DNA of 64,000 nt from Paraclostridium ghonii. GTDB lineage: Bacteria > Bacillota > Clostridia > Peptostreptococcales > Peptostreptococcaceae. Where the stretch lies: NCBI RefSeq assembly GCF_030815085.1, contig NZ_JAUSWG010000005.1; one strand, written 5' to 3'. A program made the position numbers and the translations under genes. The notes below the pieces were generated by a model that saw only the letters and a list, made by a program, of their open reading frames with translations, did not search any database and was not told the origin of the DNA. Each line of letters begins with the position of its first letter. Within the stretch, counting starts at the first letter, position 1. Shown piece by piece: positions 35,246 through 42,691 of the stretch.

Positions 35246-36170
35246 TTTTTTTATTTTCATTATAATACCCATCAAAATATATAAATATATTTGAGCTAGT
35301 TGATATTAAATTTTTATTTATTAAGTTTACAAAAGCATATTTTACATTTACTTTTATATTTTCAGTATTTATATATACAATTCCTATAGGTGCCATTAAA
35401 TAAGATGAAAAACCAAATTTATATTTCATAAGATTTATATCGTTATTGGTTTTACTAGCTGATAAGAAATATATTTTGTACTCTATAAATCCAATTACTA
35501 ATAAGTTGCACATATTTCCTTTATTTTTTTTATATGACTTATTAATTGGACTATCTAATATTTTTGTATTTAATATTTTTGCATTAGCTTCAAAATTTAT
35601 AATTTCCGAAATATTTTTTTTCAACTTAATGTTATTATCTAAACTTAGTTGTTTAAATAATTTTTTTTCGAAATTACTACTTACAATATTACTCTTAATA
35701 TTTAATTTAACGGGTTCTTTTTCTATATTATAAGTATAGTTTTGTTGTATAATAGAAAAGTTTGTTATTGGTTCAATGAAGCATAGTGGTAAAACTATAA
35801 CTCTAAATTTTATATTTACACTACTTCTATAACTAATTTTATTTATATAAAATCCTTTATCCGGTCTTACACATCTTTTTTTTGTATCATCTACTTGAAC
35901 TGAGTTTTCTATAAAAATAGTTCCCTTTGGTATTTTATCTTTAAAAAATATATTGGTAGCTGTAAAATTACTAGTATTAGTTATAACTATCCTATACGTT
36001 AATATATCAAATGCATAAGTACATTTTTTATCTACAAATTTCTCTATCTTCAGCATATCTTTTACTATGTCCGTTGATACTACATTGCTAAAATTTGTTC
36101 TAGTCACTAATGGACTATCATGAGTTAGTCTATACTTAAAATCCACTCTACACTCATTGACAACTCTCAT
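35241..36170 (-). CDS. DUF11-SPOCS (DUF3794) fusion protein beginning with half a DUF11 repeat
   Basis: A 309-residue protein. Residues 1 to about 38 (VVNECRVDFKYRLTHDSPLV, then SNVVSTDIV) equal the C-terminal half of a DUF11 repeat. A full DUF11 domain follows (residues about 40-170, IEKFVDKKCTYAFDILTYRI). The last 135 residues resemble a SPOCS domain: TKILDSPINKSY, NLLVIGFIEYKIYFLSAS, FSSYLMAPIG. SPOCS domains occur in SipL-type coat assembly proteins. The ATG has AAAGGTGAT upstream, so the half repeat is the real N-terminus. It follows the SPOCS gene by 51 bases in the same frame. The half repeat complements the truncated end of the giant protein. Confidence 0.7.
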   Translation of the reverse strand: MRVVNECRVDFKYRLTHDSPLVTRTNFSNVVSTDIVKDMLKIEKFVDKKCTYAFDILTYRIVITNTSNFTATNIFFKDKIPKGTIFIENSVQVDDTKKRCVRPDKGFYINKISYRSSVNIKFRVIVLPLCFIEPITNFSIIQQNYTYNIEKEPVKLNIKSNIVSSNFEKKLFKQLSLDNNIKLKKNISEIINFEANAKILNTKILDSPINKSYKKNKGNMCNLLVIGFIEYKIYFLSASKTNNDINLMKYKFGFSSYLMAPIGIVYINTENIKVNVKYAFVNLINKNLISTSSNIFIYFDGYYNENKKI

Positions 36171-36221
36171 TAAATCACCTTTTCTTTTTTGTATAGTTAT
36201 TATATTTTCTATAATTTAGCA

Positions 36222-36722
36222 TTAATCTATATATTGTATTAACATAGTAACACTTGCTAATACTTGATTTAAGCTAATATTAGCAATAGTTATATCTTCG
36301 ATTAAATACCTTAAGTTTACTGTATCTGTATTACATGTATCCTCTGGTATTACAATAAATGTACTAAAAGGCATATTAAAATTGATAATGTCTCTTTTTT
36401 TAAGATTTTTTATTTTTTTTGTTTTTGTAAAATACTCTAATATTAAGTTCATATTTATATTTCCTACTACAATTAAGTTTTTTCCACTTAAATGTTGACC
36501 TTCTAATGATGTACCCTTTATGCTTTCTGTAATTTTAGTATCTATTATTTTAGTTGAATGTACCTCTATTTTAGGATTTGTATGATCTATATTTGAAATA
36601 TCTAAGTTTTTACTATTAAAATTTAAATTTTGATATATGTTTAATTGTTTAAAATACTCCAATGGAGCTAGCTCCTCAAAACAGGATAACTTACAATTCA
36701 TTTTTTCTAACTTAACTTCCAT
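36222..36722 (-). CDS. SPOCS/DUF3794-domain protein
   Basis: A 166-residue protein matching the DUF3794 pattern over most of its length: PLEYFKQLNIYQNLNF, then HSTKIIDTKITESIKGTSLE, SGKNLIVVGNINMNLILEYF and FNMPFSTFIVIPED. In SipL of Clostridioides difficile such domains support spore coat attachment. No signal peptide or membrane segment is seen, in keeping with synthesis in the mother cell. AGGAGAG precedes the ATG. The DUF11-SPOCS gene follows directly. Two cysteines near residues 10 and 14 stand out (NCKLSC). Confidence 0.7.
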   Translation of the reverse strand: MEVKLEKMNCKLSCFEELAPLEYFKQLNIYQNLNFNSKNLDISNIDHTNPKIEVHSTKIIDTKITESIKGTSLEGQHLSGKNLIVVGNINMNLILEYFTKTKKIKNLKKRDIINFNMPFSTFIVIPEDTCNTDTVNLRYLIEDITIANISLNQVLASVTMLIQYID

Positions 36723-36831
36723 ATTCTACTCTCCTCTAGCATATGTCTTAAATTTTTAATAAATTTTAACTTTAAGATTTAATATATATATTAAATAATA
36801 TGTAAATTCTTAAATTAAAATAACTGTGATA

Positions 36832-36862
36832 AAAAATTAGCTTTGCTTGAGCGACTATATCT
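36832..36862 (+). repeat. Dispersed intergenic repeat, diverged copy d
   Basis: AAAAAATTAGCTTTGCTTGA followed by GCGACTA closely matches the copy at 42520 (AAAAAATTCGCTTCGCTTGA, GCGACTA). Confidence 0.5.
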
Positions 36863-36880
36863 AGTAATTCCTAATGATAA

Positions 36881-36908
36881 AAAAGAAGAGAAATAAATTC
36901 TCTTCTTT
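36881..36908 (-). terminator. Terminator after the small membrane protein gene
   Basis: AAGAAGAGA and TCTCTTCTT form a nine-pair stem around AATAAAT with A/T runs at both sides, just past the stop codon at 36912. Confidence 0.75.
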
Positions 36909-36911
36909 ATA

Positions 36912-37187
36912 TTATCTACTTATAATTGATTCATCTTTAGTTTTAATAATTATAGAAACTAAAATTATCAAAATACTTATAAGCCAATTTTTCACTTCAA
37001 ATCTAGTTAATAATAAATTTAAACCTGCACATAAAATTAATATATACTTAATTAAAATCAAAATTGAATTTTTAGAAAGTTTGTTTATTGATATCATCTT
37101 TATACATAAAAGACTCATCCTAAAACCTAAAAATGCTAGTAATACCCCTAGTATATCTTGTATTAAATAATAGTAATGAAATTCCAT
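36912..37187 (-). CDS. Small hydrophobic membrane protein, unknown function
   Basis: A 91-residue protein with three probable transmembrane segments (around YLIQDILGVLLAFLGF, ILILIKYILILCAGLN and WLISILIILVSIII). It is not recognised as a family. It is considered real because AGGAGAG sits seven bases before its ATG and a terminator follows its stop. The overlapping plus-strand frame has neither. It lies between the SPOCS gene and the antiporter gene, with its start 36 bases below the antiporter's stop. Confidence 0.6.
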   Translation of the reverse strand: MEFHYYYLIQDILGVLLAFLGFRMSLLCIKMISINKLSKNSILILIKYILILCAGLNLLLTRFEVKNWLISILIILVSIIIKTKDESIISR

Positions 37188-37223
37188 AACAAACTCTCCT
37201 TTAATTTAACTTATCTATAAATA

Positions 37224-38672
37224 TTATTGTACAGCATCTGCAATTTTAAGTTTTTCAAGTTCTTCAAGCTCTTTAAGTTCTTCATCTGTATATTTTTTCA
37301 TAGAGAATCCTGTAACCCCATAAGTAAATGATATAATTGGAGTTATCCAGCTTAAAAAGCAGTATGGTATAAACTCGAATGGACTAACTCCTAATGTTTG
37401 ACTACAGAATATTGCATTAGAGTTCCAAGGAATCAATGGCCCTCCAAGTGTAGCTGTATCTTCTATTATCCTTGATAGATTTTCTGGCTTTAATTTAAAT
37501 TCTTTATATAAAGGTGACATAATAGTTCCTACAAATACTGATGTGAACATCATAGAAGAACTAAATGCATTTGCAAAGTAACTAGTTATAAATGTAGCTC
37601 CTACCAACTTTGTTCTAGAATTACCTATTTTTTCAATCATAGGCTGTAATAAAACTTCCAGAAATCCTGTTTTTTGAAGTATACCCGCAATAACAAATAC
37701 TATAAATACTAAAAGTACTGTTTCTGCCATGCTCATCATTCCACCACGATTTAACAACTTATCTGCATATTCAAGCCCCGTATCTACAGAGTAGCCATTA
37801 AGCATATAGTTTAGTAAATCTCCTATTTTTTCTCCTTCTTGGAAAACAGCTATAGCTCCACCAAGAACAGCAGATGCCAATATTGATACTATTGGTGGTT
37901 TTTGTAATAAAAGTAATATAAGTAAAAATATTATAGGTAATAAAGCAATAAATCCTATATTAAAATTAGCTTTTAGTACAGTCATAACTTCATTGATTTG
38001 ATTGTAATCTATTGTATTATCTGCATATTTAAATCCTATCACTGTATATAATACAATACATATTATATATGATGGAACAGTTGTATACATCATATGTTTT
38101 ATATGAGTTATAACATCCGTCTTACAAACAGCTGCTGCTAAGTTTGTAGAATCTGATAATGGAGATATCTTATCTCCAAAGAATGCTCCAGATATTATTG
38201 CTCCAGCTGTAAGCCCTGCTGGAACTCCCATACTTGTTCCTATACTCATTAATGCAATTCCTGAAGTTCCTAATGTTCCCCAAGATGTTCCTGTTGCTAT
38301 TGATGTAAGAGAACATACTATTAATGTTGTTAATAAAAAGTACTTAGGTGTTATTATAGTAAGACCGCTATATACAATAGTCGGTATAGTTCCTGCCGCT
38401 ATCCATGCAGCAATCAGTACTCCAACAGATAATATAATTAAGTTAGACTGAAATGCGTCTTTTCCAACAGAAAATCCAAATTCTTCTATCTCAGCATTCG
38501 TATAACCTAATTTCATTGCTGCCGGAACAACGATTAGCCATGATAATAAAAACATAGTTGTTATAGATGCTTTAAATACAACCATTCCAACAGTCGTTAA
38601 AGATATAATAGCAAGCATAACTAAAACTGCAAATCTAAATGTAGGTTTCTTTTTTTCAACATTTCTACTCAT
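37224..38672 (-). CDS. NhaC-family Na+/H+ antiporter-type transporter
   Basis: A 482-residue protein with about 11-12 transmembrane segments. Signature stretches include ATGTSWGTLGTSGIALMSIG, GAFFGDKISPLSDSTNLAA and EDTATLGGPLIPWNSNAIF, all typical of NhaC. Family members exchange Na+ and H+, but some move malate/lactate or methionine. The neighbouring PatB-type C-S lyase gene leaves a sulphur amino acid substrate possible. An AAAGGA site precedes the ATG. The 21-base element shared with the adhE upstream region lies 36 bases before the start. Confidence 0.85.
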   Translation of the reverse strand: MSRNVEKKKPTFRFAVLVMLAIISLTTVGMVVFKASITTMFLLSWLIVVPAAMKLGYTNAEIEEFGFSVGKDAFQSNLIILSVGVLIAAWIAAGTIPTIVYSGLTIITPKYFLLTTLIVCSLTSIATGTSWGTLGTSGIALMSIGTSMGVPAGLTAGAIISGAFFGDKISPLSDSTNLAAAVCKTDVITHIKHMMYTTVPSYIICIVLYTVIGFKYADNTIDYNQINEVMTVLKANFNIGFIALLPIIFLLILLLLQKPPIVSILASAVLGGAIAVFQEGEKIGDLLNYMLNGYSVDTGLEYADKLLNRGGMMSMAETVLLVFIVFVIAGILQKTGFLEVLLQPMIEKIGNSRTKLVGATFITSYFANAFSSSMMFTSVFVGTIMSPLYKEFKLKPENLSRIIEDTATLGGPLIPWNSNAIFCSQTLGVSPFEFIPYCFLSWITPIISFTYGVTGFSMKKYTDEELKELEELEKLKIADAVQ

Positions 38673-38707
38673 GATATAATTTCCTTTCGATTTTAGTATT
38701 CGTGATA

Positions 38708-38728
38708 TGATATCGTTTTCAATTTTAT
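38708..38728. promoter_or_regulatory. 21-base element shared with the adhE upstream region
   Basis: Identical to 16163-16183. It lies between the nhaC start (38672) and the terminator of the upstream PatB gene, a position suited to an operator or promoter element for nhaC. Confidence 0.45.
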
Positions 38729-38737
38729 CAAGTAATA

Positions 38738-38773
38738 TGCCTCAAAATAAATATTCTATCCTTTTGAGGCACT
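38738..38773 (-). terminator. Terminator after the PatB/MalY gene
   Basis: TGCCTCAAAA and TTTTGAGGCA form a ten-pair stem just downstream of the aminotransferase gene's stop in the leftward direction. Confidence 0.7.
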
Positions 38774-38780
38774 ATATTTT

Positions 38781-39953
38781 TTATAATGAATCTATAGCAT
38801 TTTTTATTCTTGTTAAGCATTCTTCAACCATAGATCTAGGGCAAGCTAGATTTATTCTTTGGTATCCTTCTCCTCCTATACCAAACGAAGGTCCATTGTT
38901 TAATGCAACTTTAGCTTTTTCAACCAATACTTTAGAAACTTCTTCATCGCTTAATCCAAGCTCACTAAAGTCTACCCATAATAAGTAAGTTCCTTGTGGT
39001 TTTTTTACTTTTAGTTTAGGCATATTTTCTTCAATGTACTTAACAGCAAAGTCCATATTTCCTTCTAAGTAATCAAGGAAATCTATTAGCCAATCTTCTC
39101 CATGGTTATAAGCAGCTTCTGTTGCAACTAAACTAAATGCATTGTTTCTTCTAATATCTATTCTAGCAAAAGCTGAATCTAATATTTTATAGTCTTCTTC
39201 ATTAGGAAGTATAACTTGAGACATTTGTAGTCCTGCAATATTGAAAGTTTTAGTAGGCGCCATACATGTAATACTGTTTTGTTCAAACTCTTTACATATT
39301 GATGCAAAAGGTGTATGTTTATACCCTTTAAAAATTATATCACTATGTATTTCATCTGAGATAACCTTTACATTATGTTTAATACATATATCTCCTAATT
39401 TCTTTAACTCTTCTTTTGTCCAAACTCTACCTACTGGATTATGAGGATTACAAAGTATAAATAATTTTACATCTTTTATTTTAGACTCTATATCTTCAAA
39501 ATCCATAACATAGTTTCCATCTTCTAATTTTTTTAGAGGACTTATAACTAACTCTCTTTTATTATCTTTTACTACACTATTGAAAGGACTATATACTGGT
39601 TCTTGAATCATTATTTTATCGCCTTCATTAGTAAGCTCTTGTATTAATATACTTATAGTTGGAATAACTCCTGGACTAAAAACTAACCATTCACTTTTTA
39701 TATTCCATCCAAATCTTCTATCTACCCAGTTTACAATTGATTCATTGTAAGAATTTGGTCTAGTTGTGTATCCATAAATCCCTTGTTCTAATCTGTCTCT
39801 TAAAGCATCTATTATGCAAGGAGCTGCTTTAAAATCCATATCTGCTACCCACATAGGAAGAAGGTCATTTGTTCCATACTTCTTAGCCATCTCTGACCAT
39901 TTAGCTGCAAAGTTATTGCTTCTATCAATTATATTGTCAAAATTGTAATTCAT
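38781..39953 (-). CDS. PLP-dependent C-S lyase / aminotransferase (PatB/MalY type)
   Basis: A 390-residue fold-type I PLP enzyme. The N-terminal signature MWVADMDFKAAPCIIDALRD is typical of MalY/PatB. The PLP lysine lies in MAPTKTFNIAGLQ (about residues 228-240), with CNPHNPVGRVW and SDEIHSDI before it. These enzymes cleave cystathionine or cysteine conjugates, and some act as aminotransferases. AATGGAGGTAGC precedes the ATG. Its own terminator separates it from the antiporter gene. Confidence 0.87.
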   Translation of the reverse strand: MNYNFDNIIDRSNNFAAKWSEMAKKYGTNDLLPMWVADMDFKAAPCIIDALRDRLEQGIYGYTTRPNSYNESIVNWVDRRFGWNIKSEWLVFSPGVIPTISILIQELTNEGDKIMIQEPVYSPFNSVVKDNKRELVISPLKKLEDGNYVMDFEDIESKIKDVKLFILCNPHNPVGRVWTKEELKKLGDICIKHNVKVISDEIHSDIIFKGYKHTPFASICKEFEQNSITCMAPTKTFNIAGLQMSQVILPNEEDYKILDSAFARIDIRRNNAFSLVATEAAYNHGEDWLIDFLDYLEGNMDFAVKYIEENMPKLKVKKPQGTYLLWVDFSELGLSDEEVSKVLVEKAKVALNNGPSFGIGGEGYQRINLACPRSMVEECLTRIKNAIDSL

Positions 39954-40163
39954 ATTTTGCTACCTCCATTAAATTCTATATACTTAATTGTACAAGCAAT
40001 ATCTATGCCAAAAACATTTAATATAAATTTTATTTTTAAATTAAACTTATATTTATGAAAATTTCAATAATGTAAAAAATATTTAAATTATTTTTTGATT
40101 ATTTTAGAAACTATCTTATAGAAATTTTTTAATATTTATAACTCCACTTGTCCTTTAAATCAA

Positions 40164-40208
40164 AAATGGGTTGAATAGGGTCAACCATTCCCCCTATTCA
40201 ACCCATTT
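40164..40208 (-). terminator. Strong hairpin, probable terminator for the DUF975 gene
   Basis: A perfect 17-pair stem has arms at 40164-40180 (AAATGGGTTGAATAGGG) and 40192-40208. It is followed leftward by T-rich sequence and lies 115 bases past the DUF975 stop. A second small hairpin, ATAGTTATA and TATAACTAT, is at 40222-40248. The rest of 39954-40322 is AT-rich with no gene seen. Confidence 0.7.
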
Positions 40209-40322
40209 ATTTTTATATTCCATAGTTATAAGTTTTTCTATAACTATAATACCATGCTTATGATGTAATTTCCAGAAAATCATATTTATAAAGTTTTTTC
40301 ATTTATATCTTTAATTAAAAAG

Positions 40323-41453
40323 TTATAATTTATTTCCTTTTATATCATATTTTCCTGGAATTGAATTATAGTGTTCTATTTTTTTCTTTGAATCATTAGG
40401 TTCACAACTTACTCCTAGTAATTTATCTCCATCTGATATTATATATATTACTGTAGAATTAACTCTATCTCCTTTTTTAGAATCTAATGGATGATTTTTT
40501 ACTACTACTGTATATTTGCTTAAATCACTTAAATTTGTGTACTTCGGCTCTATTCTATATTCTATACTTTCTTCTTTAGATATATAGTAACTTGTTTCTT
40601 CATTAAAACTTATAAGTTTTAAATTATTTTCCTCTAATACTTTTTTTATAACAGGTGGTGTAAGTATTTTTTGTGTTATATTATCTTCTATAAGTGTATA
40701 TGAACATAATAAAGCCCCTACTAATAATCCTACTTTTAAACTATTATTCTTTGATTTTTTATAACTATCAAGTTCATCTTTCTTTATATATTCATAAAAA
40801 TTAGTAAATGTTAATTGTATATAAGGCCCCACCCAAATATACGCTATTCCAAATGTAAAGGCTACTAAAACCATCCACCCTATAAAGCTTAAAGAAAGTA
40901 ATATATAATCCCAAATATAATTTTTAATAATAAAAATAGATTTCTTAGTAGCTTCAATTAATGAAATATCTTTTTTGTCTGCAACAACGTATTGAAGTTG
41001 AGAAAATACTATTGAAAAAAACATATTAGATAAACTACTAATAAGTGTAATCATTGTTATCTTTGTATGTGTATCTTTTACTAAAAATAAAGGTATCGCT
41101 ACAAGAGGCCCTGTTAAAATAAAAGTTATACTCATTTGAATTAATACATATCCATATGATTGATACAATCTATTGAATCCTTTTAGAATATCTTTTACTT
41201 TAATTTTTTCTCCTCTCACACAATCTAACGATATCATATTCAGCCCGATTACTAATGGCGCTGATATAATTGTAGATATAATACTTATTAAAAGAATTAT
41301 CCTGTACGATGTAAAAATTTCTTCATTTAAAAACTCTGGTATAAATGCAATTATTCCAACTAATACAGTAGCTATCATCATATCTGTTTTATTATCAGCT
41401 AACTGTCTTCTAGCTTCTTCTTTCATACCTACCCTTAATTCACTTTTACTCAT
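40323..41453 (-). CDS. DUF975-family membrane protein
   Basis: A roughly 376-residue protein. The N-terminal EARRQLADNKTDMMIATVLV is typical of DUF975. Six or so transmembrane segments follow up to residue 240 (WMVLVAFTFGIAYIWVGPYI, FTNFYEY), then a further hydrophobic segment and a C-terminal extracytoplasmic or cytoplasmic domain of about 130 residues with no recognised fold. Function unknown. The ATG at 41453 follows GGGGGGAAG; the longer start at 41495 lies upstream of that site. Confidence 0.75.
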   Translation of the reverse strand: MSKSELRVGMKEEARRQLADNKTDMMIATVLVGIIAFIPEFLNEEIFTSYRIILLISIISTIISAPLVIGLNMISLDCVRGEKIKVKDILKGFNRLYQSYGYVLIQMSITFILTGPLVAIPLFLVKDTHTKITMITLISSLSNMFFSIVFSQLQYVVADKKDISLIEATKKSIFIIKNYIWDYILLSLSFIGWMVLVAFTFGIAYIWVGPYIQLTFTNFYEYIKKDELDSYKKSKNNSLKVGLLVGALLCSYTLIEDNITQKILTPPVIKKVLEENNLKLISFNEETSYYISKEESIEYRIEPKYTNLSDLSKYTVVVKNHPLDSKKGDRVNSTVIYIISDGDKLLGVSCEPNDSKKKIEHYNSIPGKYDIKGNKL

Positions 41454-41601
41454 TTTACTTCCCCCCGGTTTATTGCTATGTATTCTATTTAACATAAATT
41501 ATATATATTTTATATTAAATTTAAGTTACATTAATTTTACAAATATTGTAAATTAAAAAAAATTGATTAAACATTGTTTTCAATGACTTTATTTGCTGAC
41601 T

Positions 41602-41638
41602 AAAAAAAAAGATATTACCATAATATTATGGTAATATC
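41602..41638 (-). terminator. Terminator after the lysozyme gene
   Basis: GATATTACCATAAT and its complement (41611-41638) form a nearly loopless hairpin followed leftward by nine T, 11 bases past the stop at 41650. Confidence 0.9.
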
Positions 41639-41649
41639 TCGAAATTCCT

Positions 41650-42432
41650 TTAATTTATTCTAATTTTTTGCCCTGGATATATTAAGCTTGGATTAGATAT
41701 ATTATTTATAGAAGCTAAATGTTCATACGTAGTATTATATCTCTGAGCTATTTTACTTAATGTATCTCCACTTTTTACTATATAATAAATAATATTAGGC
41801 TTTTTATCATTGTTTTCTAATACTTTAATATCATTTAATAATATCTGTTCATTAAATGTATTTAAATCTGTATTATTTGCAATCCCACTAACTCTACCCG
41901 ATTCAGAGTACTGCCATCCTGCATAATTATTCCCCCATATAGGATTTTGAGCTGGGCTACTTGCTCCATATTGAGCTACCCATAAAGGATATTTTCCTAG
42001 ACCAAATTGTGGATCTAAATTAGTTTGTGCAAAATTAGTATAAGTGTAAATAGCTACATCTAATCCACTTAATGACTTAACTTCTTCTAAAAACTCTATT
42101 GCTTGCTTGGATAATTTAGATTTACTTAACCCACCTGTTTTTTCTAAGTCTAAAACAAGTTTACAATCTGGTTTTAATCCATTTATTGTATTTACAAAAT
42201 GTTGGGCTTGTTGCTTAGGTGTTGATGCATTTCCAGTATTAAAAAAATGATAAAAACCTACTTTTAATCCTTCAGATTTTGCCTCATTATAATATTCCTT
42301 AAAACGAGGATCTATATAACTAGTACCTTCTGTTGCCTTTATATAAACAACTTGTACTCCACTATTTGCAACTTCTTTAAAATTTACATAGCCTGTCCAA
42401 TGACTTATATCTATACCTTTTAATTTATTCAT
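41650..42432 (-). CDS. GH25 lysozyme with C-terminal LysM domain
   Basis: A 260-residue protein. Residues 1 to about 190 are a glycoside hydrolase family 25 muramidase (GIDISHWTGYVNF, YIKATEGTSYIDPRF, catalytic acidic pair in LVLDLEK, WQYSESGRVSGI). Residues 215-260 are one LysM domain (YIVKSGDTLSKIAQRYNTTY). It cleaves peptidoglycan between N-acetylmuramic acid and N-acetylglucosamine. There is no signal peptide, as in phage endolysins and some mother-cell or spore lytic enzymes. No holin or phage genes are adjacent, so it is probably a chromosomal enzyme, possibly sporulation-related. AAAAGGAG precedes the ATG. Confidence 0.93.
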   Translation of the reverse strand: MNKLKGIDISHWTGYVNFKEVANSGVQVVYIKATEGTSYIDPRFKEYYNEAKSEGLKVGFYHFFNTGNASTPKQQAQHFVNTINGLKPDCKLVLDLEKTGGLSKSKLSKQAIEFLEEVKSLSGLDVAIYTYTNFAQTNLDPQFGLGKYPLWVAQYGASSPAQNPIWGNNYAGWQYSESGRVSGIANNTDLNTFNEQILLNDIKVLENNDKKPNIIYYIVKSGDTLSKIAQRYNTTYEHLASINNISNPSLIYPGQKIRIN

Positions 42433-42519
42433 TAGAAAACTCCTTTTTAAATTTATTTAAAATAAAGTCCCCCTAATATATATTATTACTTTTTTTCAAA
42501 AATGTGAGTTTATACTATT

Positions 42520-42590
42520 AAAAAATTCGCTTCGCTTGAGCGACTACGTCTGCCAACCACTTCATGTCGCCAAAATTTCATTAAGCGTAA
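42520..42590 (+). repeat. Dispersed intergenic repeat, longest copy (e)
   Basis: AAAAAATTCGCTTCGCTTGA, then GCGACTACGTCTGCCAACCA, CTTCATGTCGCC and an end ATTAAGCGTAAAAAAG. It contains pieces shared with the copies at 2684, 35163, 36832 and 62990. It lies between the lactate permease terminator and the lysozyme start. Confidence 0.6.
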
Positions 42591-42626
42591 AAAAGCTCAA
42601 CCTGAATTATTGAGCTTTTGTTTTAA
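42588..42626 (-). terminator. Terminator after the first lactate permease gene
   Basis: AAAGCTCAA and TTGAGCTTT form a stem with a short loop (CCTGAATTA) and flanking A/T runs, about 70 bases past the permease stop. Confidence 0.75.
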
Positions 42627-42691
42627 TAATCTATTCTATATATGTTTTTAAAACTTAATTTTAATTTTTAAATTTAAGTATATCTTTTCTG

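Noticed and set aside
36874..37170. Rightward 98-residue open frame opposite the small membrane protein
   Set aside because: No ribosome binding site and biased hydrophobic composition of an antisense frame; the leftward frame has AGGAGAG and a terminator.
41650..42432. Prophage remnant suggested by the signal-less GH25 lysozyme
   Set aside because: No holin, structural phage genes, integrase or attachment site nearby; the gene has its own terminator among chromosomal genes.
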